From positions 1 to 12,397 of the forward strand of contig JAZQIW010000037.1 in the NCBI GenBank assembly GCA_045541355.1: 12,397 bases of DNA, written 5' to 3'. Positions 1-6,714 of the stretch are shown here, in pieces; within the stretch, counting starts at the first letter, position 1, and every line of letters begins with the position of its first letter. A program made the position numbers and the translations under genes. A model generated the notes under the pieces. That model did not search any database. It was not told where the DNA came from and saw nothing but the letters and a program-made list of their open reading frames with translations. This stretch comes from UMGS1387 sp045541355 (GTDB taxonomy: Bacteria; Bacillota; Clostridia; Oscillospirales; CAG-382).

Positions 1-1
1 G

Positions 2-292
2 TTTGACTCTACAACAGACGGTGTACATACCTTCACCTGCGTTGTAAAGAATGTGCCCGTCAAGGAGTATAAGACAAACCTTGTTTGTAAGACTTATACC
101 AAGGTTACCGTTGACGGTGAGCAGTTCGTGGTTTACGGCGAGGCTGTTACGGGTAACATTTATGACACGGCACAAGCCCTGCTGGAAGGCGGAGGTCTTG
201 ATGTGGATATGGAAAATGCACTTGCAAAGATAATCTTTGACTTTGATAATGCAATTGATATTCCCGTGGATGACCTTTATCCCGACGCATAA
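2..292 (+). CDS. C-terminal end of a probable secreted/surface protein (5' truncated)
   Basis: The reading frame is open from the window edge to a TAA at 290-292 and gives 96 residues, so only the C-terminus of a larger protein is present. The visible part looks like an all-beta domain: alternating Val/Thr/Tyr/Phe strands (for example CKTYTKVTVDGEQFVVYGEAV), followed by GNIYDTAQALLEGG and an acidic tail ending in DLYPDA. The pattern 'Y-x-K-V-x-V-D-G-E-x-x-V-Y-G-x-x-V-x-x-x-I-Y-D-x-A' is one I associate with C-terminal modules of Clostridia extracellular proteins; that is recollection, not a search. A GTG at 53 could begin a 79-residue ORF, but the frame continues upstream without a stop, so it is read as internal. 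No transmembrane segment or LPxTG sorting motif is seen. Function is not recognised. Confidence 0.6.
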   Translation, partial: FDSTTDGVHTFTCVVKNVPVKEYKTNLVCKTYTKVTVDGEQFVVYGEAVTGNIYDTAQALLEGGGLDVDMENALAKIIFDFDNAIDIPVDDLYPDA

Positions 293-302
293 TTATAATC
301 AA

Positions 303-341
303 CCTCCCTTGTTCTTTGAGAGCAAGGGGGGCTTTGCTTTT
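303..341 (+). terminator. Strong intrinsic terminator
   Basis: A 13-bp stem (303-315 pairing with 319-331, two G:T pairs) closes a 3-base loop and is followed by a T-rich tract, about 10 bp past the stop codon of the surface protein. It isolates that gene from the ATPase downstream. Confidence 0.85.
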
Positions 342-394
342 GTAAGGATGAAAACATAAAGCTGCGGACATGGAGACGGTGATAAATAAAGATG

Positions 395-423
395 TTGCAA
401 AAAGTATAAGTGTCTGTTATAAT
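395..423 (+). promoter_or_regulatory. Promoter of the HerA/DUF853 ATPase gene
   Basis: TTGCAA at 395-400 and TATAAT at 418-423 are separated by 17 bp, placing the transcription start near 430, about 30 bp before the ATG at 460. The promoter lies inside the upstream part of the open frame, which rules out the in-frame ATG at 370 as the start. Confidence 0.75.
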
Positions 424-459
424 AAAAATATAACAAAAAAAGAAAAAAGAGGAAGAACT

Positions 460-1935
460 ATGTACCGTAAAGATATTCATAAAATATGGCTTGCAACGGG
501 CGAAAAAAAGGTATATCTTGAGCCGTCAATGGCAAACCGCCACGGACTCATAGCGGGAGCTACGGGAACGGGTAAAACCGTAACCTTAAAGGTGCTTGCA
601 GAGAGCTTTTCGGATATGGGAGTACCTGTTTTTATAGCCGATATCAAGGGCGACCTTTCGGGTATGTGCAAAGAAGGCTGTGAGAATAAGCATATCAGAA
701 GAAGCATAGATACAATGGGACTTTCCGATTTTAATTATTGCAGCTATCCTGTGCAGTTTTGGGATGTCTACGGCAAAAAGGGACTTCCGGTGAGAACGAC
801 AGTTTCTGAAATGGGACCTGAGCTTTTGGCAAGACTTTTGGGACTTAATGAAACTCAAAGCGGAGTGCTCAGAATTGTTTTCAGGGTTGCTGATGATAAA
901 CAGCTTTTGCTGATAGACCTGAAGGACCTGAAAGCCATGCTTCAGTATGTCGGAGATAACGCAAAGGAGTTTAAACTCGAATACGGTAATGTCTCGTCTC
1001 AGACCGTCGGTGCAATACAGCGTTCTCTTCTTGCTCTGGAGGACGAGGGCGGAGAGCTGTTCTTCGGCGAGCCGTCTCTTGAGCTTTCCGATTGGTTTGA
1101 ATGGGATGAAAACGGCAGGGGACGAATGAACATTCTGGAGTGCGCGGAGCTTTTCCAAAGACCGCTTCTTTACGGAACCTTCCTTCTCTGGATGCTTTCT
1201 GAAATATATGATATGCTTCCCGAAGCAGGAGATTTAGAGAAGCCAAAGCTTGCATTCTTCTTTGATGAGGCACATCTTCTCTTTGACGATGCTCCAAAGG
1301 CTCTTTTGGATAAGGTTGAACAGGTGGTAAGACTCATACGTTCTAAAGGCGTAAGTGTGTGGTTTATTACTCAGAATCCAACCGATATTCCCGATAGCGT
1401 TCTCGGTCAGATAGGTAACCGTGTCCAGCATGCTCTCAGGGCTTATACTCCTGCCGACCAAAAGGCGTTGAATGCTGCGGCAAGGTCCTTTAGAATAAAT
1501 CCCTCTTTCAGAACGGTAGACGTTTTGCAGGAGCTTGGAACGGGCGAGGCTCTTGTTTCGGTGCTTGATGAAAAGGGCGTTCCGACAATGGTCGAGAGGG
1601 CAAACATTCTTCCCCCGAAAAGCAGTATGGCGGCACTTTCCGACGCAGAGCTTGAAGCTGTCGTAAACGCAAGTGCATTTAAGAATAAATATTCGTCTGA
1701 GGTTGATAATGAGTCTGCTTTTGAAAAGCTTTCAAAGGTGACGGCGGAGAAGGAGAAAGAAGAGCAGGAACAAAGGGAAAAAGAGGAGAAGGAAAAAGCA
1801 AAGTCAAAATCCAAATCATCCTCAAGAAAGAGACAAACGCCCCTTGAAAAGGCAATCAACAGTACTGCAAGTACCATCGGCAGAGAAATCAGTAAAAAGG
1901 TGGTACGGGGTATTCTCGGAAGCTTCTTCAAATGA
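460..1935 (+). CDS. HerA-like/DUF853 P-loop ATPase
   Basis: This 491-residue cytoplasmic ATPase belongs to the HerA/FtsK-like fold, DUF853 group (E. coli YjgR relatives). These proteins bind ATP through Walker motifs; their biological role is poorly defined, and 'helicase' in their name is by similarity only. Visible features: Walker A GATGTGKT at residues 33-40, IADIKGDLSG at about 64-73 (typical of this family), Walker B as FFFDEAHLLF near 266-275, and a sensor-like VWFITQNPTDIP near 302-313. Residues about 428-463 form a Lys/Glu-rich, probably coiled or disordered linker, and the protein ends with GREISKKVVRGILGSFFK, a tail typical of the family. The start at 460 is chosen because an AGAGGAAG ribosome site sits at 448-455 and the promoter lies between 395 and 423. 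It is apparently monocistronic: upstream is a terminator and downstream an imperfect hairpin. Confidence 0.88.
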   Translation: MYRKDIHKIWLATGEKKVYLEPSMANRHGLIAGATGTGKTVTLKVLAESFSDMGVPVFIADIKGDLSGMCKEGCENKHIRRSIDTMGLSDFNYCSYPVQFWDVYGKKGLPVRTTVSEMGPELLARLLGLNETQSGVLRIVFRVADDKQLLLIDLKDLKAMLQYVGDNAKEFKLEYGNVSSQTVGAIQRSLLALEDEGGELFFGEPSLELSDWFEWDENGRGRMNILECAELFQRPLLYGTFLLWMLSEIYDMLPEAGDLEKPKLAFFFDEAHLLFDDAPKALLDKVEQVVRLIRSKGVSVWFITQNPTDIPDSVLGQIGNRVQHALRAYTPADQKALNAAARSFRINPSFRTVDVLQELGTGEALVSVLDEKGVPTMVERANILPPKSSMAALSDAELEAVVNASAFKNKYSSEVDNESAFEKLSKVTAEKEKEEQEQREKEEKEKAKSKSKSSSRKRQTPLEKAINSTASTIGREISKKVVRGILGSFFK

Positions 1936-1950
1936 ATATTTGTTTGTTGT

Positions 1951-1982
1951 ACCGCTTATGATTTAAAAGAGTTGTAAGCGGT
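1951..1982 (+). terminator. Possible weak terminator hairpin after the ATPase gene
   Basis: ACCGCTTA (1951-1958) and TAAGCGGT (1975-1982) are perfect inverted repeats around a 16-base loop, 16 bp after the ATPase stop. The following sequence is only moderately T-rich, so termination may be leaky; a bare hairpin is an alternative reading. Confidence 0.4.
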
Positions 1983-2023
1983 GCTTTGCTGTTGAAATAA
2001 TCAAAAAGAAAAGAAGGAATACC

Positions 2024-2509
2024 ATGATAAGAAAAGCAGACCTTAACGATATGAGAAGCATTCTTGAAATCTATTCTTCCGCAAAGCAGTTTATGCATAG
2101 TAACGGAAACCCCAACCAGTGGAACGGCGCATACCCCGATGAACAGACGCTTTCTTGTGATATAAGAAGCGGTAACCTGTTTGTCATGCTTGACGAAAAT
2201 GAGGAGCTTTACGGTTGCTTTGCCTTGATTGGCGGCGAGGATGAAACATACGCATATATAGAAGGCAGGTGGCAAAGTGACCTGCCTTACGGAACAATCC
2301 ACAGAATTGCCGGAAACGGAACAAAGAGGGGCGTTTTCAAAGAGTGCTTTGACTTTGCCTCAAAAAAGTATAATCACGTAAGAGTTGATACCCATGAGGA
2401 TAATCTGCCGATGCAGAGGGCGGTTTTAAGGTGCGGCTTCGAGTATGCAGGAATTATTTATCTTGCCGACGGCTCACCAAGGCTTGCATACGATTGGTGT
2501 AAGAAATAA
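2024..2509 (+). CDS. GNAT-family N-acetyltransferase
   Basis: A 161-residue protein with the full GNAT layout: N-terminal MIRKADLNDMRSILEIYSSA helix, the NGNPNQW...YP segment (about 28-38) typical of a subgroup of Clostridia and Bacteroidetes acetyltransferases, strand LYGCFALIGG (62-71), an acetyl-CoA loop region IHRIAGNGTKRGV (92-104), and motif B with VDTHEDNLPMQRAVLRCGFEYAGII (121-145). The family transfers an acetyl group from acetyl-CoA to an amine; the substrate cannot be read from the sequence. The AAGAAGGA ribosome site just upstream of the ATG supports the start. It lies 88 bp after the ATPase gene on the same strand and could be partly read through from it. No strong promoter of its own was identified. 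Confidence 0.87.
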   Translation: MIRKADLNDMRSILEIYSSAKQFMHSNGNPNQWNGAYPDEQTLSCDIRSGNLFVMLDENEELYGCFALIGGEDETYAYIEGRWQSDLPYGTIHRIAGNGTKRGVFKECFDFASKKYNHVRVDTHEDNLPMQRAVLRCGFEYAGIIYLADGSPRLAYDWCKK

Positions 2510-2523
2510 TTTTCTGTTTTGCC

Positions 2524-2552
2524 TTGCAAATACTGATGCTTTGTGTTATACT
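2524..2552 (+). promoter_or_regulatory. Promoter of the MFS transporter gene
   Basis: TTGCAA (2524-2529) and TATACT (2547-2552) are separated by 17 bp, 41 bp before the ATG at 2593. The hexamer pair resembles that of the ATPase gene. It shows that the in-frame codons upstream of 2593 are not translated. Confidence 0.72.
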
Positions 2553-2592
2553 TAGCAGAGCTTTAAATAATAACCCTCAAGGAGGAAAGAGT

Positions 2593-3846
2593 ATGCCAAC
2601 ACACAATTTCAAAAAAACGAAGCTTGCGTGCTATTCATCGTATTTTACAATGTCGTCGATATTTTGCCTGCCGCCGTTGCTTTTTGTCACATTCCATGAA
2701 ATGTACGGAATATCATGGACACTTCTCGGAACGCTTGTGCTGGTTAACTTTTGCACCCAGCTTTCGATAGATTTGGTTTTCTCGTTCTTTTCAAAATACT
2801 TCAATGTAAAAAAAACAATCCGCGTAATGCCCCTTATAACATCGCTCGGACTTTTGATTTATGCACTTGTTCCTAATATTTTTCCTCAGTATGCATATGC
2901 CGGACTTGTTGTGGGAACGGTTGTGTTTTCGGTGTCAGCGGGTCTTTCAGAGGTGCTGCTGAGCCCCACAATTGCCGCAATTCCATCGGACAATCCCCAA
3001 AAGGATATGAGCCTTCTTCACTCTCTGTATGCTATTGGAGTTTTGATTCTGATTGTGTTTAGTACAGTGGTACTGAAGGTGATAGGAAATGAAAACTGGA
3101 TGTTCCTTGCATTGTTTCTTGCACTTCTTCCGATAATTTCCTCTGTTCTGTTTATGCTTTCGCCCATGCCCGAAATGAATACCGAAAGTGAAACCTCGGG
3201 CGAAAAGATAAAATCGGCAGGCAAAAGGAGCGTAGGACTTGCACTTTGTATTGGTAGCATATTCTTCGGTGCGTGTGCCGAGAATGTAATGACAAACTGG
3301 ATATCGGGATATATGGAAAGTGCACTTCATATTGAAAAGACTGTCGGAGATATATTGGGAATGGCAATGTTTGCGGTGCTTTTGGGTGCGGCAAGACTTG
3401 CATATGCAAATTTCGGCAAGAATATTATTAGGGTGCTTGTTCTGGGAATGTCGGGTGCGGTACTTTGCTATGTTGTTGCCGGCCTTTCGTCAAATGTGAT
3501 TGTGGCATTTGCGGCGTGTATTCTCACAGGACTCTGCACGTCAATGCTGTGGCCCGGCTCGCTTATTATGATGGAGGAGAATATCCCCGATGCAGGCGTT
3601 GCGGCGTTTGCCCTTATGGCAGCAGGGGGAGATTTCGGCTCGTCAGTTGCCCCTCAGCTTATGGGAGTTGTGGTTGATAATGTCTCGGCAAGTGCCTTTG
3701 CTCAAAGACTTGCATTGAACTCTAACCTTACGGTAGAGCAGATAGGCATGAAGACGGGTATGCTCGTCACCGCCATTTTCCCTCTTGTCGGTACTGTGCT
3801 TGTTGTAGCTGCCGCAAGATACTTCAAAAAGAACAAGAATAAATAA
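2593..3846 (+). CDS. Major facilitator superfamily permease, FucP-like
   Basis: A 417-residue integral membrane protein with about 12 hydrophobic segments divided by a charged cytoplasmic loop at about 191-213 (EMNTESETSGEKIKSAGKR), the usual 6+6 MFS arrangement. The second half opens with GACAENVMTNWISGY (226-240); an acidic residue followed by NW in helix 7 is characteristic of fucose permease-like carriers and related sugar transporters. Proton-coupled uptake of a sugar or sugar derivative is therefore plausible, but the substrate is unknown. The start at 2593 follows an ideal AAGGAGGAAAG ribosome site. The gene is monocistronic between its own promoter and the terminator at 3936. It converges with the sugar-acid operon, so it might feed that pathway, but opposite transcription means this is only a proximity argument. 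Confidence 0.87.
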   Translation: MPTHNFKKTKLACYSSYFTMSSIFCLPPLLFVTFHEMYGISWTLLGTLVLVNFCTQLSIDLVFSFFSKYFNVKKTIRVMPLITSLGLLIYALVPNIFPQYAYAGLVVGTVVFSVSAGLSEVLLSPTIAAIPSDNPQKDMSLLHSLYAIGVLILIVFSTVVLKVIGNENWMFLALFLALLPIISSVLFMLSPMPEMNTESETSGEKIKSAGKRSVGLALCIGSIFFGACAENVMTNWISGYMESALHIEKTVGDILGMAMFAVLLGAARLAYANFGKNIIRVLVLGMSGAVLCYVVAGLSSNVIVAFAACILTGLCTSMLWPGSLIMMEENIPDAGVAAFALMAAGGDFGSSVAPQLMGVVVDNVSASAFAQRLALNSNLTVEQIGMKTGMLVTAIFPLVGTVLVVAAARYFKKNKNK

Positions 3847-3935
3847 CTTGAAAGAAAGCTCGCAAAGAACTTTCGATTTAGCAATATTTTTTCTTTTGTT
3901 TTAACCTAAGCGCAATACTCTCAATTAATGCGATT

Positions 3936-3967
3936 CGCTGATGCCTTTTTTGCATCAGCGTTTTTTC
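3936..3967 (+). terminator. Intrinsic terminator of the MFS gene
   Basis: CGCTGATGC (3936-3944) and GCATCAGCG (3952-3960) form a perfect 9-bp stem with a 7-base loop, followed directly by TTTTTT and further T runs. It lies about 90 bp after the permease stop. It starts the accounted-for part of the 286-bp convergent gap; 3847-3935 shows nothing else recognisable. Confidence 0.9.
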
Positions 3968-3974
3968 TTTTTTT

Positions 3975-4054
3975 GTTACTTTTTTTTATATTATCTTTTT
4001 GAGTTACATTTATGTCTTGCAGACAGCGAAACTCCTGCCCGACAAAAAAGTAAC
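3975..4054. repeat. 80-bp element bounded by 11-bp inverted repeats
   Basis: GTTACTTTTTT (3975-3985) and AAAAAAGTAAC (4044-4054) are perfect inverted repeats. A second overlapping pair, AGTTAC (4002-4007) and GTAACT (4050-4055), competes for the right arm. The interior (4014-4047) is less AT-rich and contains a small GTCT/AGAC hairpin. No convincing target duplication flanks it. It may be a small non-autonomous repeat, a structured RNA or a chance product of AT-rich DNA. Confidence 0.4.
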
Positions 4055-4084
4055 TTAATAATTTGAAGAAACAAAAAAATAGTT

Positions 4085-4122
4085 CGTAAATAAACTAAAC
4101 CGTGCACCCGAAGGGTACACGG
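4085..4122 (-). terminator. Terminator of the sugar-acid operon
   Basis: A 10-bp stem (4113-4122 with 4100-4109, one G:T pair, 3-base loop) lies 10 bp beyond the dehydrogenase stop on the - strand and is followed there by TTTAGTTTATTT. The T tract is interrupted, but stem strength and position fit an operon end. Confidence 0.72.
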
Positions 4123-4132
4123 CCTTTCTTGC

Positions 4133-5161
4133 TTATTCGTTTTCAATAACTGCCTTAATAAGACCTCTGTCCTTTGAGTTGTAAAGCTCAATTGCCTTTG
4201 GTAAATCCTCAAGAGAATAGACGTGAGTAACCATGTCGTGAAGATTTATTCTTCCGCTTTCGACAAGGGAAACGAGCGTGTCCCAACCGGCACAGTATTC
4301 AAGTATTCCGTGAAGCCTTAATTGCTTCATCATCATTTTCATAAAGGGAAATGGTATCTGCGCATTGGCATCGGGGATTCCGTAGTATAGAACGTCTCCG
4401 CCCGTCTTTGCGGCATCAAAGCAGAGAAGAATGCTCTCGGGAGTTCCCGCCGCATCCATAACATAGTCACAGCCTTCGCCGCCTGTAAGCTCCATTACTC
4501 TTCGGAGTACATTTTCGTGTTGTGCATCAATTACCTCGTCAGCACCAAACTTTCTCGCAAACTCAAGTCTTTGTGCTCCTCTTGCCGAAGCAATAACCTT
4601 CTTTGCTCCCGATAGCCTTGCCGCCTGAATAAAGGCAATTCCCGCAGGTCCTGCTCCCTGTACAAGCACCGTGCTTCCCGGTTTTACCCCTATTCTGAGT
4701 ACAGCACCGAAGGGACAGGCAACGCTTTCCATTATGGCTGCATCCTTAAAGGGAATGCTTTCGGGAAGAGAAACAAGACATTGTGAGGGAACTCTTACGT
4801 ATTCGGCATAACCACCGTCGTAGGGGTTGTAGCCGATTTCCATGCGTTCAGTACATAATTCTCTTCTGCCGCTTTTGCATGCCTTACAGCGACCGCAGGA
4901 GATTATTGTGTCAATAACAACTCTGTCGCCGACTTTCCAACCCTTGACACCGCTTCCTACCTCTTCTATAATGCCTGCGATTTCGTGTCCGAGAATTGCA
5001 GGGGGTGATGCCAGCTTTACGTGACCGCAAATCATGTGAATGTCGGTCGCACATACGCCCACAGCCTTGACCTTGACAATAACGTGTCCTTCGTCTGCTG
5101 TCGGCTTTTCAACTTCCTTTATGCTTACATGACCGATTTTGTCCCAAACTGCTGCTTTCAT
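4133..5161 (-). CDS. Zinc-dependent medium-chain alcohol/polyol dehydrogenase
   Basis: A 342-residue NAD(P)-dependent MDR-superfamily oxidoreductase of the sorbitol/threonine-dehydrogenase type. Catalytic zinc ligands are Cys37, the GHE motif (His59, Glu60) and Glu145. Four structural-zinc cysteines are present at 89, 92, 95 and 103 (CGRCKACKSGRRELC). The Rossmann motif GAGPAG is at 169-174. All key residues are intact, so an active enzyme is expected; it could oxidise a hydroxyl of a sugar acid or polyol, or reduce an aldehyde from the aldolase step. Start choice: an ATG at 5173 abuts AAAGG with no spacer, whereas the ATG at 5161 has AGGATGG eight bases upstream and gives MKAAVWDKIG, the normal family N-terminus. 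It is the last gene of the four-gene operon, close behind the aldolase gene. Confidence 0.9.
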   Translation of the reverse strand: MKAAVWDKIGHVSIKEVEKPTADEGHVIVKVKAVGVCATDIHMICGHVKLASPPAILGHEIAGIIEEVGSGVKGWKVGDRVVIDTIISCGRCKACKSGRRELCTERMEIGYNPYDGGYAEYVRVPSQCLVSLPESIPFKDAAIMESVACPFGAVLRIGVKPGSTVLVQGAGPAGIAFIQAARLSGAKKVIASARGAQRLEFARKFGADEVIDAQHENVLRRVMELTGGEGCDYVMDAAGTPESILLCFDAAKTGGDVLYYGIPDANAQIPFPFMKMMMKQLRLHGILEYCAGWDTLVSLVESGRINLHDMVTHVYSLEDLPKAIELYNSKDRGLIKAVIENE

Positions 5162-5179
5162 ATATGTAGCCATCCTTTA

Positions 5180-6073
5180 TCAGTATTTGTTTGCGGCGGA
5201 AAGAAGAAGCTCTGTTTCGTGCCTTATGTCAGACCATGCCGATGCCATACCTGCTTCGTCAATAACCTGACACTGCCCCATGGAAAAGCCTCTGGCTTCA
5301 AAAATCAGCTTGTAGCCTCCGGGAAACATGAATGAATCCGCAAGACGCAGAAGCTTGAGGGCACGCCTGTTAAGCTCCATTGCCTCGTGAATTCTGCCGC
5401 CGTTAAACAGTGAATAAATCTTAGCATTTACCTCCGGAACAATAACGGAAAAAGCCGTTACAGAACCTGAACATCCTGCAACAAGTCCGGGGACAAGACA
5501 GTCATCTGTGCCGCATAGAAGCGAAAAATCCGGGCGGTTGCGCTCAATAATGTCGTATTCGTGGGCTATCTGCTTCATGTTTTGTGATGAATCCTTCATG
5601 CCTACAATTCTCTTTTCGGATAAAAGAGCACGAAAGGAGTCAAGCTCAATGCCGCTTGTGAACATTGGGATTTTGTAAAGGACAATGTCTAAAATGTCCT
5701 GACATGCAAGATGCTTGTAGTATCTCACAATGTCCTTCTGACCCATTGTAAAATAGTATGGCGGACAAATCATAGCGGCATCGTAGCCAAGATTGTATGC
5801 CGCCTTCATGTATTCAATGCTTGTGTGGGGATTTGGGCTTGAAGCACCGGCAAGAAGCCTTTTTTTGCCCTTTAAAAAGTTTGCGGTGAAGGTCATAAGC
5901 TCTAAGTTTTCTCGTGTGGAAAGACTTACAAATTCACCTGTTGTACCACAGGCAAAAACGCCTGTTATATCAGATTTTGCAATAAAATCCAGCTCTTTTT
6001 CGTAAGCGGCATAGTCAACCCTGCCGTCCCTTGTAAAGGGAGTGAGAAGAACGCCGTATGCTCCTTTTAACAT
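5180..6073 (-). CDS. DapA/NanA-family class I aldolase (likely 2-keto-3-deoxy acid aldolase)
   Basis: A 297-residue TIM-barrel enzyme of the dihydrodipicolinate synthase/N-acetylneuraminate lyase family. It carries the pyruvate-binding GTTGE motif (43-47), catalytic Tyr133 and the Schiff-base Lys160 in GMKDSS. The DHDPS signature YNVPGRTG is replaced by YKIPMFTSG (133-141), which lacks the arginine that binds aspartate semialdehyde, so a lysine-biosynthesis role is unlikely. With a dehydratase two genes upstream, the best guess is cleavage of a 2-keto-3-deoxy sugar acid to pyruvate plus an aldehyde. Translation starts in a TGATG overlap with the M24 gene, and GAAAGGA (6081-6087) serves as ribosome site. 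Asn to Lys after Tyr133 is unusual and may reflect substrate choice. A lyase or dehydratase acting on another keto acid remains possible. Confidence 0.88.
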   Translation of the reverse strand: MLKGAYGVLLTPFTRDGRVDYAAYEKELDFIAKSDITGVFACGTTGEFVSLSTRENLELMTFTANFLKGKKRLLAGASSPNPHTSIEYMKAAYNLGYDAAMICPPYYFTMGQKDIVRYYKHLACQDILDIVLYKIPMFTSGIELDSFRALLSEKRIVGMKDSSQNMKQIAHEYDIIERNRPDFSLLCGTDDCLVPGLVAGCSGSVTAFSVIVPEVNAKIYSLFNGGRIHEAMELNRRALKLLRLADSFMFPGGYKLIFEARGFSMGQCQVIDEAGMASAWSDIRHETELLLSAANKY

Positions 6074-6714
6074 CAGATAGTCCTTTCGATGATATATTCT
6101 TCTATATCAAGCGGTAAATTGTCAAGACGGATAAAACCGTCTTTTGTTATTTTGTAGTTGTTTTCAAGTCTTATTCCGAAGTTGTCGGGAAGATATATTC
6201 CCGGCTCCAGCGTTACAACCATGCCTTCCTCAAGCACATTCTCACACTCCGAAACAAACCTTGGCTCCTCGACGCTTTCATTTGCGATTCTGTGTCCACC
6301 GTGATGGTTAAAGGCAAATTCCGAGTCGATTGCCGTTTTCATACAGTGATATATATCACACGCCTTTGTTCCTGCTCTCAACAGCTTTTCACCTGCTGTG
6401 AGCGCCGATATAACCTTGTTGTAAACCGAAACCTGCTCATCCGAAGGCTGTCCCATAAAGTATACACGGGTAAGATCCGACCATTCACCCTCGTGCTTTA
6501 CCTGAAGGTCAAGGAGCAGGATATCTCCCCTTTGCATTGCTCTGTCGGTGGGCTGTCCTTCAATGTCGGCTGTCCTGTGTCCTGAGATTATGTCACCCGA
6601 TACATACGAAATAACAGAACGTGTAATGTTTTTTACATCGTTCTCGGTCATTCCGATAGATAGGTGCTTTTTCATGGCAAGATGTATTTTTTTCTGTAAA
6701 TCAAATGTGGTCAT
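6073..6714 (-). CDS. M24-family metallohydrolase, catalytic domain only
   Basis: A 213-residue pita-bread-fold protein (methionine aminopeptidase/Xaa-Pro peptidase/creatinase superfamily). All five metal ligands are recognisable: Asp69 and Asp80 (11 apart, as in MetAP), His141 in FNHHGGHR, Glu170 in LEPGIYL and Glu184 in RLENNY. The N-terminal creatinase-type domain found in Xaa-Pro peptidases is absent, so the protein is shorter than most M24B members. The start is the ATG at 6714-6712, in a TGATG overlap with the dehydratase stop; a GTG one codon earlier is less likely. It has no strong ribosome site, consistent with translational coupling. Placement between a dehydratase and an aldolase suggests it acts on the same substrate or releases it, for example by cleaving an amide or Xaa-Pro conjugate. 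That role is inference. Confidence 0.88.
   Translation of the reverse strand: MTTFDLQKKIHLAMKKHLSIGMTENDVKNITRSVISYVSGDIISGHRTADIEGQPTDRAMQRGDILLLDLQVKHEGEWSDLTRVYFMGQPSDEQVSVYNKVISALTAGEKLLRAGTKACDIYHCMKTAIDSEFAFNHHGGHRIANESVEEPRFVSECENVLEEGMVVTLEPGIYLPDNFGIRLENNYKITKDGFIRLDNLPLDIEEYIIERTI

Noticed and set aside
586..1158. 190-codon open frame on the - strand
   Set aside because: It lies wholly antisense to the ATPase gene, has no ribosome site or recognisable domain, and its composition follows from the coding strand opposite.
1443..1931. 162-codon Ser/Phe-rich open frame on the - strand
   Set aside because: It is the mirror of the Lys/Glu-rich linker and C-terminus of the ATPase; the Phe/Ser runs are the complement of AAG/GAG codons.
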